A stretch of DNA of 36,689 bases from an uncultured Fretibacterium sp. GTDB taxonomy: Bacteria; Synergistota; Synergistia; Synergistales; Aminobacteriaceae. The first letter of the stretch is position 1, and every line of letters starts with the position of its first letter. Shown here piece after piece: positions 7,687 through 15,340 of this stretch. Made by a program: the position numbers and the translations under genes. Under the pieces are notes generated by a model, which searched no databases, had not been told where the DNA came from, and saw nothing but the letters and a program-made list of their open reading frames with translations. Location: contig CALGGR010000060.1 of assembly GCA_937915755.1 (NCBI GenBank), positions 1 through 36,689 of the forward strand, given 5' to 3'.

Positions 7687-8550
7687 CTAACGATTCCTCC
7701 AATCATTCCCGCAAGTCTTCCTAAACGGGCATTGAACACACAAATTCTTGTCCCTCACTATTTCCGGCAGACGCTCAAGCGATATTACCCCGAAAGCCGC
7801 CCTGAAAAGTCCAGGCAATCCCGCCACAATCATATCACTAACGCACGAAGACTCGAAGATTTCCGGCTCTCTTCCCTCGTCGTCCAAGTATATTATCTCA
7901 ACCGAAGGCACTATACCAGTATGCTTGAACACAAGCCACGCATAAATCAGGCTCTGCGACAAAGGAACAGTAACATCGCTCTTATTGTACCCCTTGAACT
8001 CGAACAATCTTGCTTCCGCACGGTCAGGGTTGAAAAGGAGAGCGTCATATTTCCCCGCAATGATGAGTCTTCCTTCAGGGCAGTCATAGCATGCCTCCAA
8101 TTTCTGTTCAGGAGGAATGAATACTGTCCTCATATTCTCCTCCGGCCTTCTCATCAGTGAGGGTATAGCCGCGAAGAACTCCGACATTGCGCGAACCCAG
8201 ACGCTTATTCCGCGAGCCATTGCCATTATTACACCCGACGAACACTCCTCCGAATGCCTCTCAAGGAACGGAATGAATATATTTTCGCGTATCATTGCCT
8301 CGATTGCCGACGCTCCGCCTGAAAGTGAACGAGCAATCTTTCCGTGAAGCCTCTTTGACGGATCAGCCGCCGCCTCGAAGAATACCTGAGCTATATTCTT
8401 GTGGAACAATGTCCCGTAATAGTATCCGTTCCCATTGATGCCGACCTTCCACGCGTCTTTCTCTCCCTTATGAATCTTATAGGCAAGAAGCGCGGGGCAT
8501 CTCTGGCACAAAGCGGCATTGCTGACTGTGATGTAACATTTCCTCGACAT
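7687..8550 (-). CDS. RecB-family PD-(D/E)XK nuclease with probable Fe-S cluster (Cas4/AddB-like)
   Basis: This 287-residue protein has the motif order of RecB-family nucleases. An N-terminal Cys pair lies in ALCQRCPALLAY (C15, C18), then a GTLFHKNI motif with the family His, then GKYDALLF (Asp) and ARLFEFKGY (E-x-K), then QSLIYAWLV (QxxxY). A C-terminal triad LCVQCPFRKTC (C271, C274, C280) follows. The one-plus-three Cys layout matches the [4Fe-4S] clasp of Cas4, AddB and related proteins. It should cut or resect DNA, likely with an exonuclease component. It sits 2 bp after the ATPase gene and directly before pilus genes. It is about 10 kb from the cas operon and type I-E systems normally lack Cas4, so a CRISPR role is unlikely. 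Confidence 0.75.
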   Translation of the reverse strand: MSRKCYITVSNAALCQRCPALLAYKIHKGEKDAWKVGINGNGYYYGTLFHKNIAQVFFEAAADPSKRLHGKIARSLSGGASAIEAMIRENIFIPFLERHSEECSSGVIMAMARGISVWVRAMSEFFAAIPSLMRRPEENMRTVFIPPEQKLEACYDCPEGRLIIAGKYDALLFNPDRAEARLFEFKGYNKSDVTVPLSQSLIYAWLVFKHTGIVPSVEIIYLDDEGREPEIFESSCVSDMIVAGLPGLFRAAFGVISLERLPEIVRDKNLCVQCPFRKTCGNDWRNR

Positions 8551-8552
8551 GG

Positions 8553-10523
8553 CTATGACTTTTCCGCGACGGTTATTAGAATGTCGTTGGACTTTGAACG
8601 GTAAGTTCTGAACTGCTCCGAATTTCGCTTCACGAACGCTATGACATCGTTACGTTTGGCCTTTATTCCACGCTGTGATAGAAGTGCAGCAGCCTTTTCA
8701 ACCGTCAATATTTTCACAGGCGATGAATTAATCAAGTTCCTGAGTGTGTCAGCAAAAAGCTTGTCGTTATAATAGACTTTGGGGGAACTCTTAGGGGTTT
8801 CTTCGGAAGAATATCTCACGGAGGCTGGGGAGAACTTCAGAGTCTTTGTATCGATGAGCTTGAGGGTGCTTACGAATGATTTTATGTCCGCTCGCGTTGC
8901 AGGTCTGTTTCCAGAGGGAAGATAGAGGTTTACGTCGCCGTTGTCGATGCGGTTGATTAAGGCTGTGAGAGCGTACCATGATATTCTTGAATCCTTGTCG
9001 AGAATGAGCGAATAGCCACCAGCGTTCTCGAACTTCCGGAGATTGTCGTTTGCCTGCTTCCATGTTTTCTTGTGGGTCTTGTCCTCGCTGATGTAGAAGC
9101 ATTCGCTGCCGGGATACTCATTCATGAATGACATTCCTGCTTTCAATGCCGCGCTCACTGTTGCATGTGCCTTAGCCGTTATCACTATGAACGCAAATTT
9201 CTTGTCGCCATGAAGTCCGGCGAGGCGTATATATTTCTCCTTCGTTGCGGAAACTGTGAAGCCCTCGATTGATGACAGCCATACTTCGAGCGCTAGGGTG
9301 AGATAATCTGCATTCGGCGGCCATGAGTTAGGAGCTGCCTGAATCTTCTTGTACTCATCTCCGTAGACATGCATTATCGTGTTGAGAATTTCCTCGCTTT
9401 CTGTTACTGGGATATCCGGGCTGGTTATGACTCTGTTTGCAAGCTCAATGACATCTCTCGGTGATATTCCATTGGTAAGCCTCAAATTCGACAGCAGCCA
9501 GTTATATATTTCCTCAGTCTCATCACCGAATGCTAATTTCACACGGTCATGTATTATCTGCTGAGCTTGCTTTATCGAACACGCTTTCATTGTCATGAGG
9601 TTATTCTTCACACGCTGCACAACTGCTTCATCAAGAATAGGAAGAAACACATCATTCCATGTTTGAGCCCGCATAAAGCACAAAGGCAATATCCCTGACA
9701 AATCGTTCATAAGGAGGCTGATAATATTACCCCATGCCGTAATAAGCTCCCTGTGATTCTCTTTGTCCTTAATTCCGTCCAACTGGTCAAAGCATATAAT
9801 CATTGGGATTTTTGCATACCCTAACATGAGGCCAAGCGATATTAACACGTTCTCCGCGTCCTGTTCGCGCCTTGCGTCCGACATTAAACTCGTATCTCTT
9901 GAAGGAAGACCGAGCCTTAATGAGTCTTCGTCATCAAGCCCTGATTGAAGCCAGTCTAAAATATCCATCTTGACGCCTTCATTACTTGCGGACAAGTATA
10001 AGAGAATGCACTTCAAAAAGTTCCTGTCAAGGTTGGGAATGTCCTTTTTTATATAGACACGTGTATCAAGACTCTCTATGCTGTCAAAGCCGTCACTTCT
10101 CCTGCGCTCGCTGTATGCGTTCATGAACTCGCTGGCCACCATGTCAAACTGCGAACGTCCATTGCTGTGCATTTGTCTCAAACTGTTGAATATTTCTGTG
10201 AGAAGATGCTGAGTTACGTTGCTTGGTGCTGTGAACGCTTTAACCGTTACGAATACAGCCAACTGCGCGTTGCTCCTAAGCCTTCGCAATATCCTCATAA
10301 GCATATGAGTCTTCCCAGTTCCTGCCTCACCGAGTATCAAGCCTCCAATCGGTACGGCAGGTTCGAGACGCTTCCTCCTTATGAGCTGCTCAATCTCATC
10401 TGAAGTGTCGCGGCTGAGATTCAGGAGGTCGGGGTTATTATTGTTCCACGGAAGGGGGGAAGCCGGGGACGAGAATGGATTGTTTTCGCGCAGCTTCTGT
10501 ATGATTGATACATTATCTGACAT
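8553..10523 (-). CDS. P-loop (AAA+/ORC-like) ATPase with long C-terminal region
   Basis: This 656-residue protein has Walker A GEAGTGKT (about 65-72), Walker B MIICFDQLDGI (about 241-251) and a following helical lid (IYNWLLSNLRLTNGISPRDVIELANRV). That order fits ORC/Cdc6- or STAND-like AAA+ ATPases that act on DNA. The region about 410-540 has alternating beta/alpha character (FAFIVITAKAHATVSAAL, SECFYISEDKTH) resembling a nuclease- or Rossmann-like fold. The last about 60 residues look like a winged helix (VEKAAALLSQRGIKAKRNDVI). The ATG at 10523 was chosen over an ATG at 10583 because AGGAAAGG lies upstream and the overlap with the previous gene is then 11 bp. It probably partners the nuclease and winged-helix proteins. 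Confidence 0.65.
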   Translation of the reverse strand: MSDNVSIIQKLRENNPFSSPASPLPWNNNNPDLLNLSRDTSDEIEQLIRRKRLEPAVPIGGLILGEAGTGKTHMLMRILRRLRSNAQLAVFVTVKAFTAPSNVTQHLLTEIFNSLRQMHSNGRSQFDMVASEFMNAYSERRRSDGFDSIESLDTRVYIKKDIPNLDRNFLKCILLYLSASNEGVKMDILDWLQSGLDDEDSLRLGLPSRDTSLMSDARREQDAENVLISLGLMLGYAKIPMIICFDQLDGIKDKENHRELITAWGNIISLLMNDLSGILPLCFMRAQTWNDVFLPILDEAVVQRVKNNLMTMKACSIKQAQQIIHDRVKLAFGDETEEIYNWLLSNLRLTNGISPRDVIELANRVITSPDIPVTESEEILNTIMHVYGDEYKKIQAAPNSWPPNADYLTLALEVWLSSIEGFTVSATKEKYIRLAGLHGDKKFAFIVITAKAHATVSAALKAGMSFMNEYPGSECFYISEDKTHKKTWKQANDNLRKFENAGGYSLILDKDSRISWYALTALINRIDNGDVNLYLPSGNRPATRADIKSFVSTLKLIDTKTLKFSPASVRYSSEETPKSSPKVYYNDKLFADTLRNLINSSPVKILTVEKAAALLSQRGIKAKRNDVIAFVKRNSEQFRTYRSKSNDILITVAEKS

Positions 10524-11214
10524 TCCGGGTAACCGAGCCTTTCCTGAAGTCGTTTTCATCAATGAAGCAGTCGGCAACTTCATCAGGGGTCATAAGCGAG
10601 GCATCTCCTGTATGAAGCTGGATTACGTCCCTGTCGCGCAAGTCTCGAAGCATATCATCGAAAACTTCACGCGGCCAGCCTAGTTTGCGCCTGAGGTCCG
10701 GAATGCGGACGAAGATTCTTCCCCTGTCGAGAGCGTCGAATGCTTCAATGAACTTCTCTTGCGTGTAATCTTCTGGCTCTGGCTTCGGTATTCCACCTGC
10801 CCTGTATATCTTGGGCTTTCCCTTTTCGTCATAAAGAGTCTTGACTCTTCCCTCGTCCGTAAGCTCATTCACAATCGTGTAAAACTCAGCTTTCGTGAAC
10901 GGGAGATTCCTGAGTACCCTTGCGTCAAAAGCCTTCTTCTCTGGAATCAAGCCCAGCACAAATTCCGACGGCTCACAAGGAATGAGGATATACATGCTTC
11001 TTCCCCTCAGCCTGAAAATGAATCTGTCTTCGGCTGACTGCTCAATCTTACGGCGTATGATCTTTCCGCTGTCGCCCTTTCTGATCCCGAGCTTGTACTT
11101 TCCTTCTGCCCCTATGAAATCCGGAAGCCTAGTTACGAGCATGAAGCCTTTGTTTTTCTCTAGTATGGACTGAATTAAATCTGCGATATTTTTCTCCGGC
11201 ATGTAAATTTTCAC
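10513..11214 (-). CDS. Winged-helix-like protein, first gene of the ATPase-nuclease-pilus operon
   Basis: This 233-residue soluble protein has two stretches that look like winged-helix units, at about 115-150 (LPFTKAEFYTIVNELTDEGRVKTL) and about 180-215 (IPDLRRKLGWPREVFDDML then LRDRDVIQLHTGD). The N-terminal about 100 residues are basic and of unknown fold. It overlaps the ATPase gene by 11 bp, suggesting fixed stoichiometry. A GGAAGGG sequence lies upstream of the ATG. The 144-bp gap upstream (11215-11358) holds an AT-rich, TATAAT-containing stretch on this strand, compatible with the operon promoter, plus the terminator of the preceding gene. The family is not recognised; a DNA-binding or adaptor role is inferred. 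Confidence 0.55.
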   Translation of the reverse strand: MKIYMPEKNIADLIQSILEKNKGFMLVTRLPDFIGAEGKYKLGIRKGDSGKIIRRKIEQSAEDRFIFRLRGRSMYILIPCEPSEFVLGLIPEKKAFDARVLRNLPFTKAEFYTIVNELTDEGRVKTLYDEKGKPKIYRAGGIPKPEPEDYTQEKFIEAFDALDRGRIFVRIPDLRRKLGWPREVFDDMLRDLRDRDVIQLHTGDASLMTPDEVADCFIDENDFRKGSVTRNVR

Positions 11215-11308
11215 CCTTCCTGTAAGTTACTCATGATGAAAAATTATATTACACCGATTCTCAATATACCTACAGCTAAAGATACGAGTTTGTTGATTAT
11301 GAAGCTGC

Positions 11309-11341
11309 AAAAAAAATCCCTCCCCAAAATCTGAGGAGGGA
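11309..11341 (-). terminator. Intrinsic terminator after the glycosyltransferase gene
   Basis: On the minus strand a TCCCTCC...GGAGGGA stem (arms 11335-11341 and 11317-11323) is followed by eight T residues (11309-11316). It is nearly identical to the terminator after metK at 12390-12420. Confidence 0.85.
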
Positions 11342-11358
11342 TGAAATTTTTCCTGCCG

Positions 11359-12372
11359 CTAAATTCTTGCTGTTTTCTTCTTTCGCAGAGAGTAATAAAG
11401 TTTTGGCATGTAAAGCAACATAAACGCTTTCAAAAATAATTCCGGCTTGTGAAAAATAAATTTTACCGTTGAAAATAACAGCTCACGAATTTTTTTGTGC
11501 CTTAAAATCCTTGTCATTCGCTGATAATCATCAATGGCTTTGAATTTTGCGCAGTTTGTCAGCAGAGTAACGATCGAGTCAGCAACGTAAAAATTTACAG
11601 CATAGTTTCGTATTGTTTTATCTTTCACTTTCCGTATTACAGGACGAATCGAGCGGTAACGAGACAAAGCAAGCGACTCAAAAATTTTTCTGTCTTTGGC
11701 ATATCGTAAAGAGGTCATGCCCGAATTGTGAACGTAAATATAAAGCATGTCATTTACAAATGAAACTTTCTTCGCCGCAACTATTGCTTTCAATACAAAC
11801 TCGGTGTCTTCTCCCAGTTTACAATGCTCGTTGAAACTCAGTTTTATAGCGTCAATAAAACTTTTCCTGAAAATGAAATTCCAGACGCTCCAAAATTTCA
11901 TCTCTCGTTTTGCCCAAGCCTTGAGATAATATTCAGGGTCAAGAAATTTTTCTTTGAGAGTGACAGGCTCGGCCTCGAATTTATCTTTGCCTTCATAGTA
12001 ATGCTTAATGCCGCAAAAAACTAAATCAGCATTTTTATCTTCAATTTCGCGTAATAAACTTGAGACAAAATTTCTTTCTGCTAAATCGTCATGGTCGAAG
12101 AAAATTACATAATCACCGTTTGCATGTTTTAGTCCTGTGTTGCGGGCAGCGCATTGTCCGCCGTTCTCAGAGCGTTTGATGAATTGGAATGTCCGTGAGC
12201 TTGAGTTCAAAATTTCTTTTGCAATGTTGGCTGTATTGTCTGTAGAAACGTCATCAACAACAATAATTTCAAGATTTCCATGATCCTGATTGATAATCGC
12301 TTCTAATGTCGCTGCGATCCTTTTCTCTCCGTTGTAAGTTGGAACGATCACACTAACAAGCTTGTCTCTCAT
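11359..12372 (-). CDS. Family 2 glycosyltransferase
   Basis: This 337-residue protein opens with the GT-A nucleotide-sugar binding pattern VSVIVPTYNGEKRIAATLEAI. It continues with EIIVVDDVSTDNT and the DxD-type motif VIFFDHDDLAERNF, and has a conserved Asp at ELGEDTEFVLKA. Such enzymes transfer a sugar to a growing polysaccharide, LPS or capsule. The body is AT-rich compared with metK and rpsD next to it. The gene lies between two nearly identical terminators, and its last codons (ARI stop) copy the metK end. It starts 18 bp from the T-run of the metK terminator, leaving almost no space for its own promoter. AAGGTG precedes the ATG. The acceptor is unknown. Confidence 0.85.
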   Translation of the reverse strand: MRDKLVSVIVPTYNGEKRIAATLEAIINQDHGNLEIIVVDDVSTDNTANIAKEILNSSSRTFQFIKRSENGGQCAARNTGLKHANGDYVIFFDHDDLAERNFVSSLLREIEDKNADLVFCGIKHYYEGKDKFEAEPVTLKEKFLDPEYYLKAWAKREMKFWSVWNFIFRKSFIDAIKLSFNEHCKLGEDTEFVLKAIVAAKKVSFVNDMLYIYVHNSGMTSLRYAKDRKIFESLALSRYRSIRPVIRKVKDKTIRNYAVNFYVADSIVTLLTNCAKFKAIDDYQRMTRILRHKKIRELLFSTVKFIFHKPELFLKAFMLLYMPKLYYSLRKKKTARI

Positions 12373-12389
12373 AACACACCTTCATAAAG

Positions 12390-12420
12390 AAAAATCCCCT
12401 CCCCAAAATCTGAGGAGGGA
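12390..12420 (-). terminator. Intrinsic terminator after metK
   Basis: On the minus strand TCCCTCC pairs with GGAGGGG around a short A/T-rich loop, followed by TTTTT (12390-12394) and CTTT. The T-run is shorter than that of the copy at 11309-11341, so read-through into the glycosyltransferase gene is plausible. Confidence 0.75.
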
Positions 12421-12439
12421 CAAAATTTCTTTCTTCCCG

Positions 12440-13639
12440 CTAAATTCTCGCTGCTTTCCTGAGAGTGTCGGCCATGTCAGTCTTTTCCCAGCCCGGAATT
12501 TCAGGAAGGTCAATCCTACCCATGTGCCCATATGCCGCGACCGACTTATATTGTGGCTTGCGAAGGTCGAGCGTCCTGATTATCGCTGCCGGTCTGAAGT
12601 CGAAATACTCACGAAGGAGCTTCACAATTTCGGCCTCAGGAATTTTCCCTGTCCCGAATGTGCTAACGTTGAGCGAGACTGGTTCAGCGACTCCGATTGC
12701 GTATGCGACCTGTATCTGGCACTCGTCAGCAATCCCCGCCGCAACGATATTCTTCGCCGCGTAACGTGTCATGTATGCGCCGCTTCTGTCGACCTTCGTG
12801 GGGTCTTTGCCTGAGAACGCACCGCCGCCGTGAGGAACCCAGCCTCCGTAAGTGTCAACGATGATCTTACGCCCCGTCAATCCAGAGTCAGCCATAGGCC
12901 CGCCTTTAACGAAACGCCCCGTAGGATTCACGAATATCTTTGTGTCCCCGTCAATGAGATTCTCAGGAACTATAGGATTGATTACGTTCTTGATGATGTC
13001 CGCGCGAATTTGCTCTAACGTTGCTTCGGGGTCATGCTGTGTTGAAACGACGATTGCGTCCGCGTGAACTGCCTTCCTCTTCTCGTAACGCAGTGAGACC
13101 TGAGTCTTACCATCCGGCCTGAGGTATGGGAGTGTTCCGTCCTTTCGGATTTTCGCGAGCTGACGGGCTAATGCGTGGGACAAAGCTATGGGCATTGGCA
13201 TAAATTCCTTCGTCTCGTTCGTAGCGTAACCGAACATCATGCCCTGATCCCCTGCTCCTGTTGAAGCAATATCCTCCTCGCTTACCGCTGAGTCCCTGAC
13301 CTCTATTGCCTTATCGACACCTTGAGCGATGTCCCCTGACTGTTCGTCGATCGTCGTGAAAACCGCGCATGTTCCGCCGTCGAATCCGTAATCAGCATTG
13401 TTATAGCCGATTCCGTTGATAGTTTCGCGGGCTATCTTTGGAATGTCAACGTGCGCCGTCGTGGTAATCTCACCTGCAACGACCGCGAATCCTGTTGACA
13501 CAAGAACCTCACACGCAACTCTTCCCATGGGGTCGTCCTTGAGTATTGCATCGAGAACACTGTCTGAAATCTGGTCAGCAACCTTATCGGGATGTCCTTC
13601 TGTTACTGACTCTGATGAAAAAATGAAGCTGTCTGCCAT
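12440..13639 (-). CDS. metK: S-adenosylmethionine synthetase
   Basis: This 399-residue MetK makes SAM from methionine and ATP. Hallmarks include FSSESVTEGHPDKVADQISD at the N-terminus, the hexapeptide GAGDQG, GGPMADSGLTGRKIIVDTYGG and GGGAFSGKDPTKVDRS. The start at 13639 is preceded by GGAGGAAG (13647-13654). An upstream in-frame ATG at 13657 would contain this ribosome binding site and was rejected. Expression is very likely controlled by the SAM-I riboswitch and leader terminator directly upstream. The C-terminus ends KAARI, and that end plus the terminator is duplicated after the next gene. Confidence 0.98.
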   Translation of the reverse strand: MADSFIFSSESVTEGHPDKVADQISDSVLDAILKDDPMGRVACEVLVSTGFAVVAGEITTTAHVDIPKIARETINGIGYNNADYGFDGGTCAVFTTIDEQSGDIAQGVDKAIEVRDSAVSEEDIASTGAGDQGMMFGYATNETKEFMPMPIALSHALARQLAKIRKDGTLPYLRPDGKTQVSLRYEKRKAVHADAIVVSTQHDPEATLEQIRADIIKNVINPIVPENLIDGDTKIFVNPTGRFVKGGPMADSGLTGRKIIVDTYGGWVPHGGGAFSGKDPTKVDRSGAYMTRYAAKNIVAAGIADECQIQVAYAIGVAEPVSLNVSTFGTGKIPEAEIVKLLREYFDFRPAAIIRTLDLRKPQYKSVAAYGHMGRIDLPEIPGWEKTDMADTLRKAARI

Positions 13640-13657
13640 TTTTATCTTCCTCCACAT

Positions 13658-13694
13658 AAAAAATGTACTCCCCTGAAGGATTCAAGAGAGTACA
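13658..13694 (-). terminator. Riboswitch expression-platform terminator upstream of metK
   Basis: On the minus strand TGTACTC (13688-13694) pairs with GAGTACA (13664-13670) around a partly paired loop, followed by six T residues (13658-13663). It lies between the SAM aptamer and the metK ribosome binding site, as expected for transcription attenuation when SAM is abundant. Confidence 0.85.
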
Positions 13695-13711
13695 CGCGAA
13701 GTTTCTGAACT

Positions 13712-13820
13712 GTCCCTCTCTCTCATCATCCAGCTTTGACTTGCTGCCGGTATTGGCACCTGATTTGACAGGTTGCCGGGCTTCATAGGGCCGGTCCCTC
13801 CGCCTCTCTCGATAAGAGCT
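13712..13820 (-). promoter_or_regulatory. SAM-I (S-box) riboswitch aptamer
   Basis: Read on the minus strand this has the S-box consensus blocks in order: CTCTTATCGAGAGAGG, GGAGGGACCGGCCC, TGAAGCCCGGCAACC, GGTGCCAATACCGGCAGC and GATGAGAGAG. The 5' CTCTTATC and 3' GATGAGAG segments form the P1 helix. It precedes metK, a standard S-box target, and is followed by a terminator hairpin, so excess SAM should switch metK off. Confidence 0.95.
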
Positions 13821-13842
13821 AAATTTTGCTGCGGCTTATATT

Positions 13843-14454
13843 TTACTTTGAGTACAACTCGACCGCAAGTATTTCTGTTACATCTATCGGCAATTCCTCG
13901 CGCATAGGCTCACGTACTAACTTTGCGCTGAACTGAGCTTTGTCCTTCTCCAAGTAAGGAACGCTGAACGATACGAGGCCGTTGAAGTTTGACTCAACAA
14001 GGGGATTTGTGCGAGTTTTCTCCTTGAGTGAGATTACGTCATTGACCTTAACGCCGAACGAAGGAATGTCTACCTTTTTGCCGTTTACGAGGATATGACC
14101 GTGAGTTACGAGCTGACGTGCCTGACGGATTGAGCGTGCGAATCCTGTGCGGTAAACGAGGTTGTCGAGCCTGCACTCTAATGCTTTGAGGAGGGCGACA
14201 CCTGTCATTTCTTCGCTCTTGCTGGCCTCGTTGAAGTAACGTGCGAACTGCCTCTCGAGTATACCGTAGTAGGCCTTAATCTTCTGCTTCTCCAAGAGCT
14301 GGAGGCCGTACTGTGATACTTTCTGACCTGTTCTTGCCGCGCTTGCTGAAGCGTTCTTCTTTGAGTCTGTGCGCTTTAAGGCTTTGGGATGCCCGCAGAC
14401 GTTAACGCCGAGATGACGGCATAATTTAAATCGTGGTTCTCTGCGTGTTGCCAT
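13843..14454 (-). CDS. rpsD: 30S ribosomal protein S4
   Basis: This 203-residue protein has the S4 N-terminal motif (CRHLGVNVCGHPKAL), the central block KIKAYYGILERQFARYF, and the S4 RNA-binding domain LDNLVYRTGFARSIRQARQLVTHGHILVNG. Family members nucleate 30S assembly on 16S rRNA. It stands apart from the usual ribosomal operon (S11, S13, rpoA), as in many bacteria. It is followed within 25 bp by the metK riboswitch leader. An AGGGAG sequence precedes the ATG. Confidence 0.98.
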   Translation of the reverse strand: MATRREPRFKLCRHLGVNVCGHPKALKRTDSKKNASASAARTGQKVSQYGLQLLEKQKIKAYYGILERQFARYFNEASKSEEMTGVALLKALECRLDNLVYRTGFARSIRQARQLVTHGHILVNGKKVDIPSFGVKVNDVISLKEKTRTNPLVESNFNGLVSFSVPYLEKDKAQFSAKLVREPMREELPIDVTEILAVELYSK

Positions 14455-14550
14455 TTACGTTTAAACACTCCCTAAACATAATATTGGATAATAACTGAAT
14501 GAGTTTAGCACCCGCATCGTGAAATGTAAAGTTATTGAATGGAAAAGATA

Positions 14551-14755
14551 TCATGGAATGTTTATCGACGCAATGCAGGAAGGACATGCCAAACGCCGCC
14601 GCGCATGACTAGCATACATAGTTATACTGCCAAGACAAGGCTTATCATGGATTGCGCTCGCCAATTTTGCGGTTCAATGACATAATCCCACCTTCAGGGT
14701 AGTAACGATAGTTCACTTTTCCGTCCGTCAATAACTCCAGTTCGAGATCTACCAT
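14551..14755 (-). pseudogene. Decayed small gene at the leader-distal end of the CRISPR array
   Basis: An ATG at 14755 opens 36 codons (MVDLELELLTDGKVNYRYYP ..., stop at 14645). Past the stop another frame continues with MYASHARRRL (ending at 14551). Together the pieces resemble small soluble proteins I have seen in gut bacteria with a YYPEG start and a YAxHAxxRL end, broken by a frameshift. The family has no function I can name. The start codon lies 3 bp from the degenerate terminal CRISPR repeat. The rest of 14455-14758 holds only the rpsD upstream region. Confidence 0.4.
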
Positions 14756-14758
14756 TGT

Positions 14759-14880
14759 CTTCTTCCCCTGCGTATGCGGGGAAAAGGTTGTCGTGAATCT
14801 CTCTGGAAATTCAGGAGGAGGATCACCCCTGCGTATGCGGGGAATAGTCCGGCGATAAACTCAATGTGAATGTAGGCATG
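14759..14880 (-). CRISPR. Detached distal end of the type I-E array (two repeats)
   Basis: A degenerate repeat (14759-14786, core CCCCTGCGTATGCGGGGA intact, outer bases changed) and a perfect repeat (14820-14847) enclose one 33-nt spacer (14787-14819). A further 33 nt (14848-14880) would fit as a second spacer but no repeat follows. Repeat sequence, period and orientation equal those of the main array 460 bp away. The degenerate repeat marks the leader-distal end on minus-strand reading. Confidence 0.85.
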
Positions 14881-14952
14881 TTTTTACCCTCCTAAATTCA
14901 TGATGATAACGATACTTCTGGCATAGCGGCATCCGCGTTATTGGCAGCATGA

Positions 14953-15252
14953 TTATGCAATCGCTAATTTTTGACTGCCAAAAAATTTTATCGCGGCGTT
15001 TATCTCGTCAAGCTCCGCCCGTTTTTTTTCTTCTTTAAGTGCTTTTTCGCGTGGACGAGTTACCGCGAATCCTTGTGGACTTGGCTGAAAATTTAGTACA
15101 GCCTGCTTTGGGATCATCCACATTTTTTCGCCGATTTTTTTTGCTCCCGATAACTTCCCATTGAGACATAGCCTGGTTATACATCTTTTTGTCCGATTTA
15201 AGAAACTCGCTGCTTCTGCGGCTGTCATATACTCACCATACATACTATCCAT
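14953..15252 (-). CDS. Small excisionase/MerR-type HTH DNA-binding protein inside the CRISPR array
   Basis: This 99-residue protein begins with a helix-turn-helix of the excisionase family (MTAAEAASFLNRTKRCITRL, then LNGKLSGAKKIGEKMWMIPK), residues about 8-45. A basic then charged helical tail (EKALKEEKKRAELDEIN) follows. GAAGGGAAG precedes the ATG at 15252; a GTG at 15261 is the alternative start. It is the only gene in the 460-bp non-array segment (14881-15340) that separates two parts of one CRISPR array, and it reads in the same direction as the array and cas genes. No transposase or terminal inverted repeats are visible around it. Function is unknown: a regulator, a small mobile cassette, or an excisionase remnant. 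Confidence 0.65.
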   Translation of the reverse strand: MDSMYGEYMTAAEAASFLNRTKRCITRLCLNGKLSGAKKIGEKMWMIPKQAVLNFQPSPQGFAVTRPREKALKEEKKRAELDEINAAIKFFGSQKLAIA

Positions 15253-15340
15253 AAGGTACACTTCCCTTCATTTCATTATTTTTCCTATATGAGAAATTAT
15301 ATCAAATGAGGCAAAAATAATGTTGGGAATTTAATCATTA

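Noticed and set aside
7687..8550. Nuclease as a Cas4 of the CRISPR system
   Set aside because: It is about 10 kb away, separated by rpsD, metK and other genes, and is in a different operon. Type I-E systems normally work without Cas4.
14759..14880. An independent second CRISPR array with its own leader
   Set aside because: It has the same repeat, phase and direction, a degenerate repeat only at the distal end, and no leader similar to 18054-18230 beside it. A split array explains it better.
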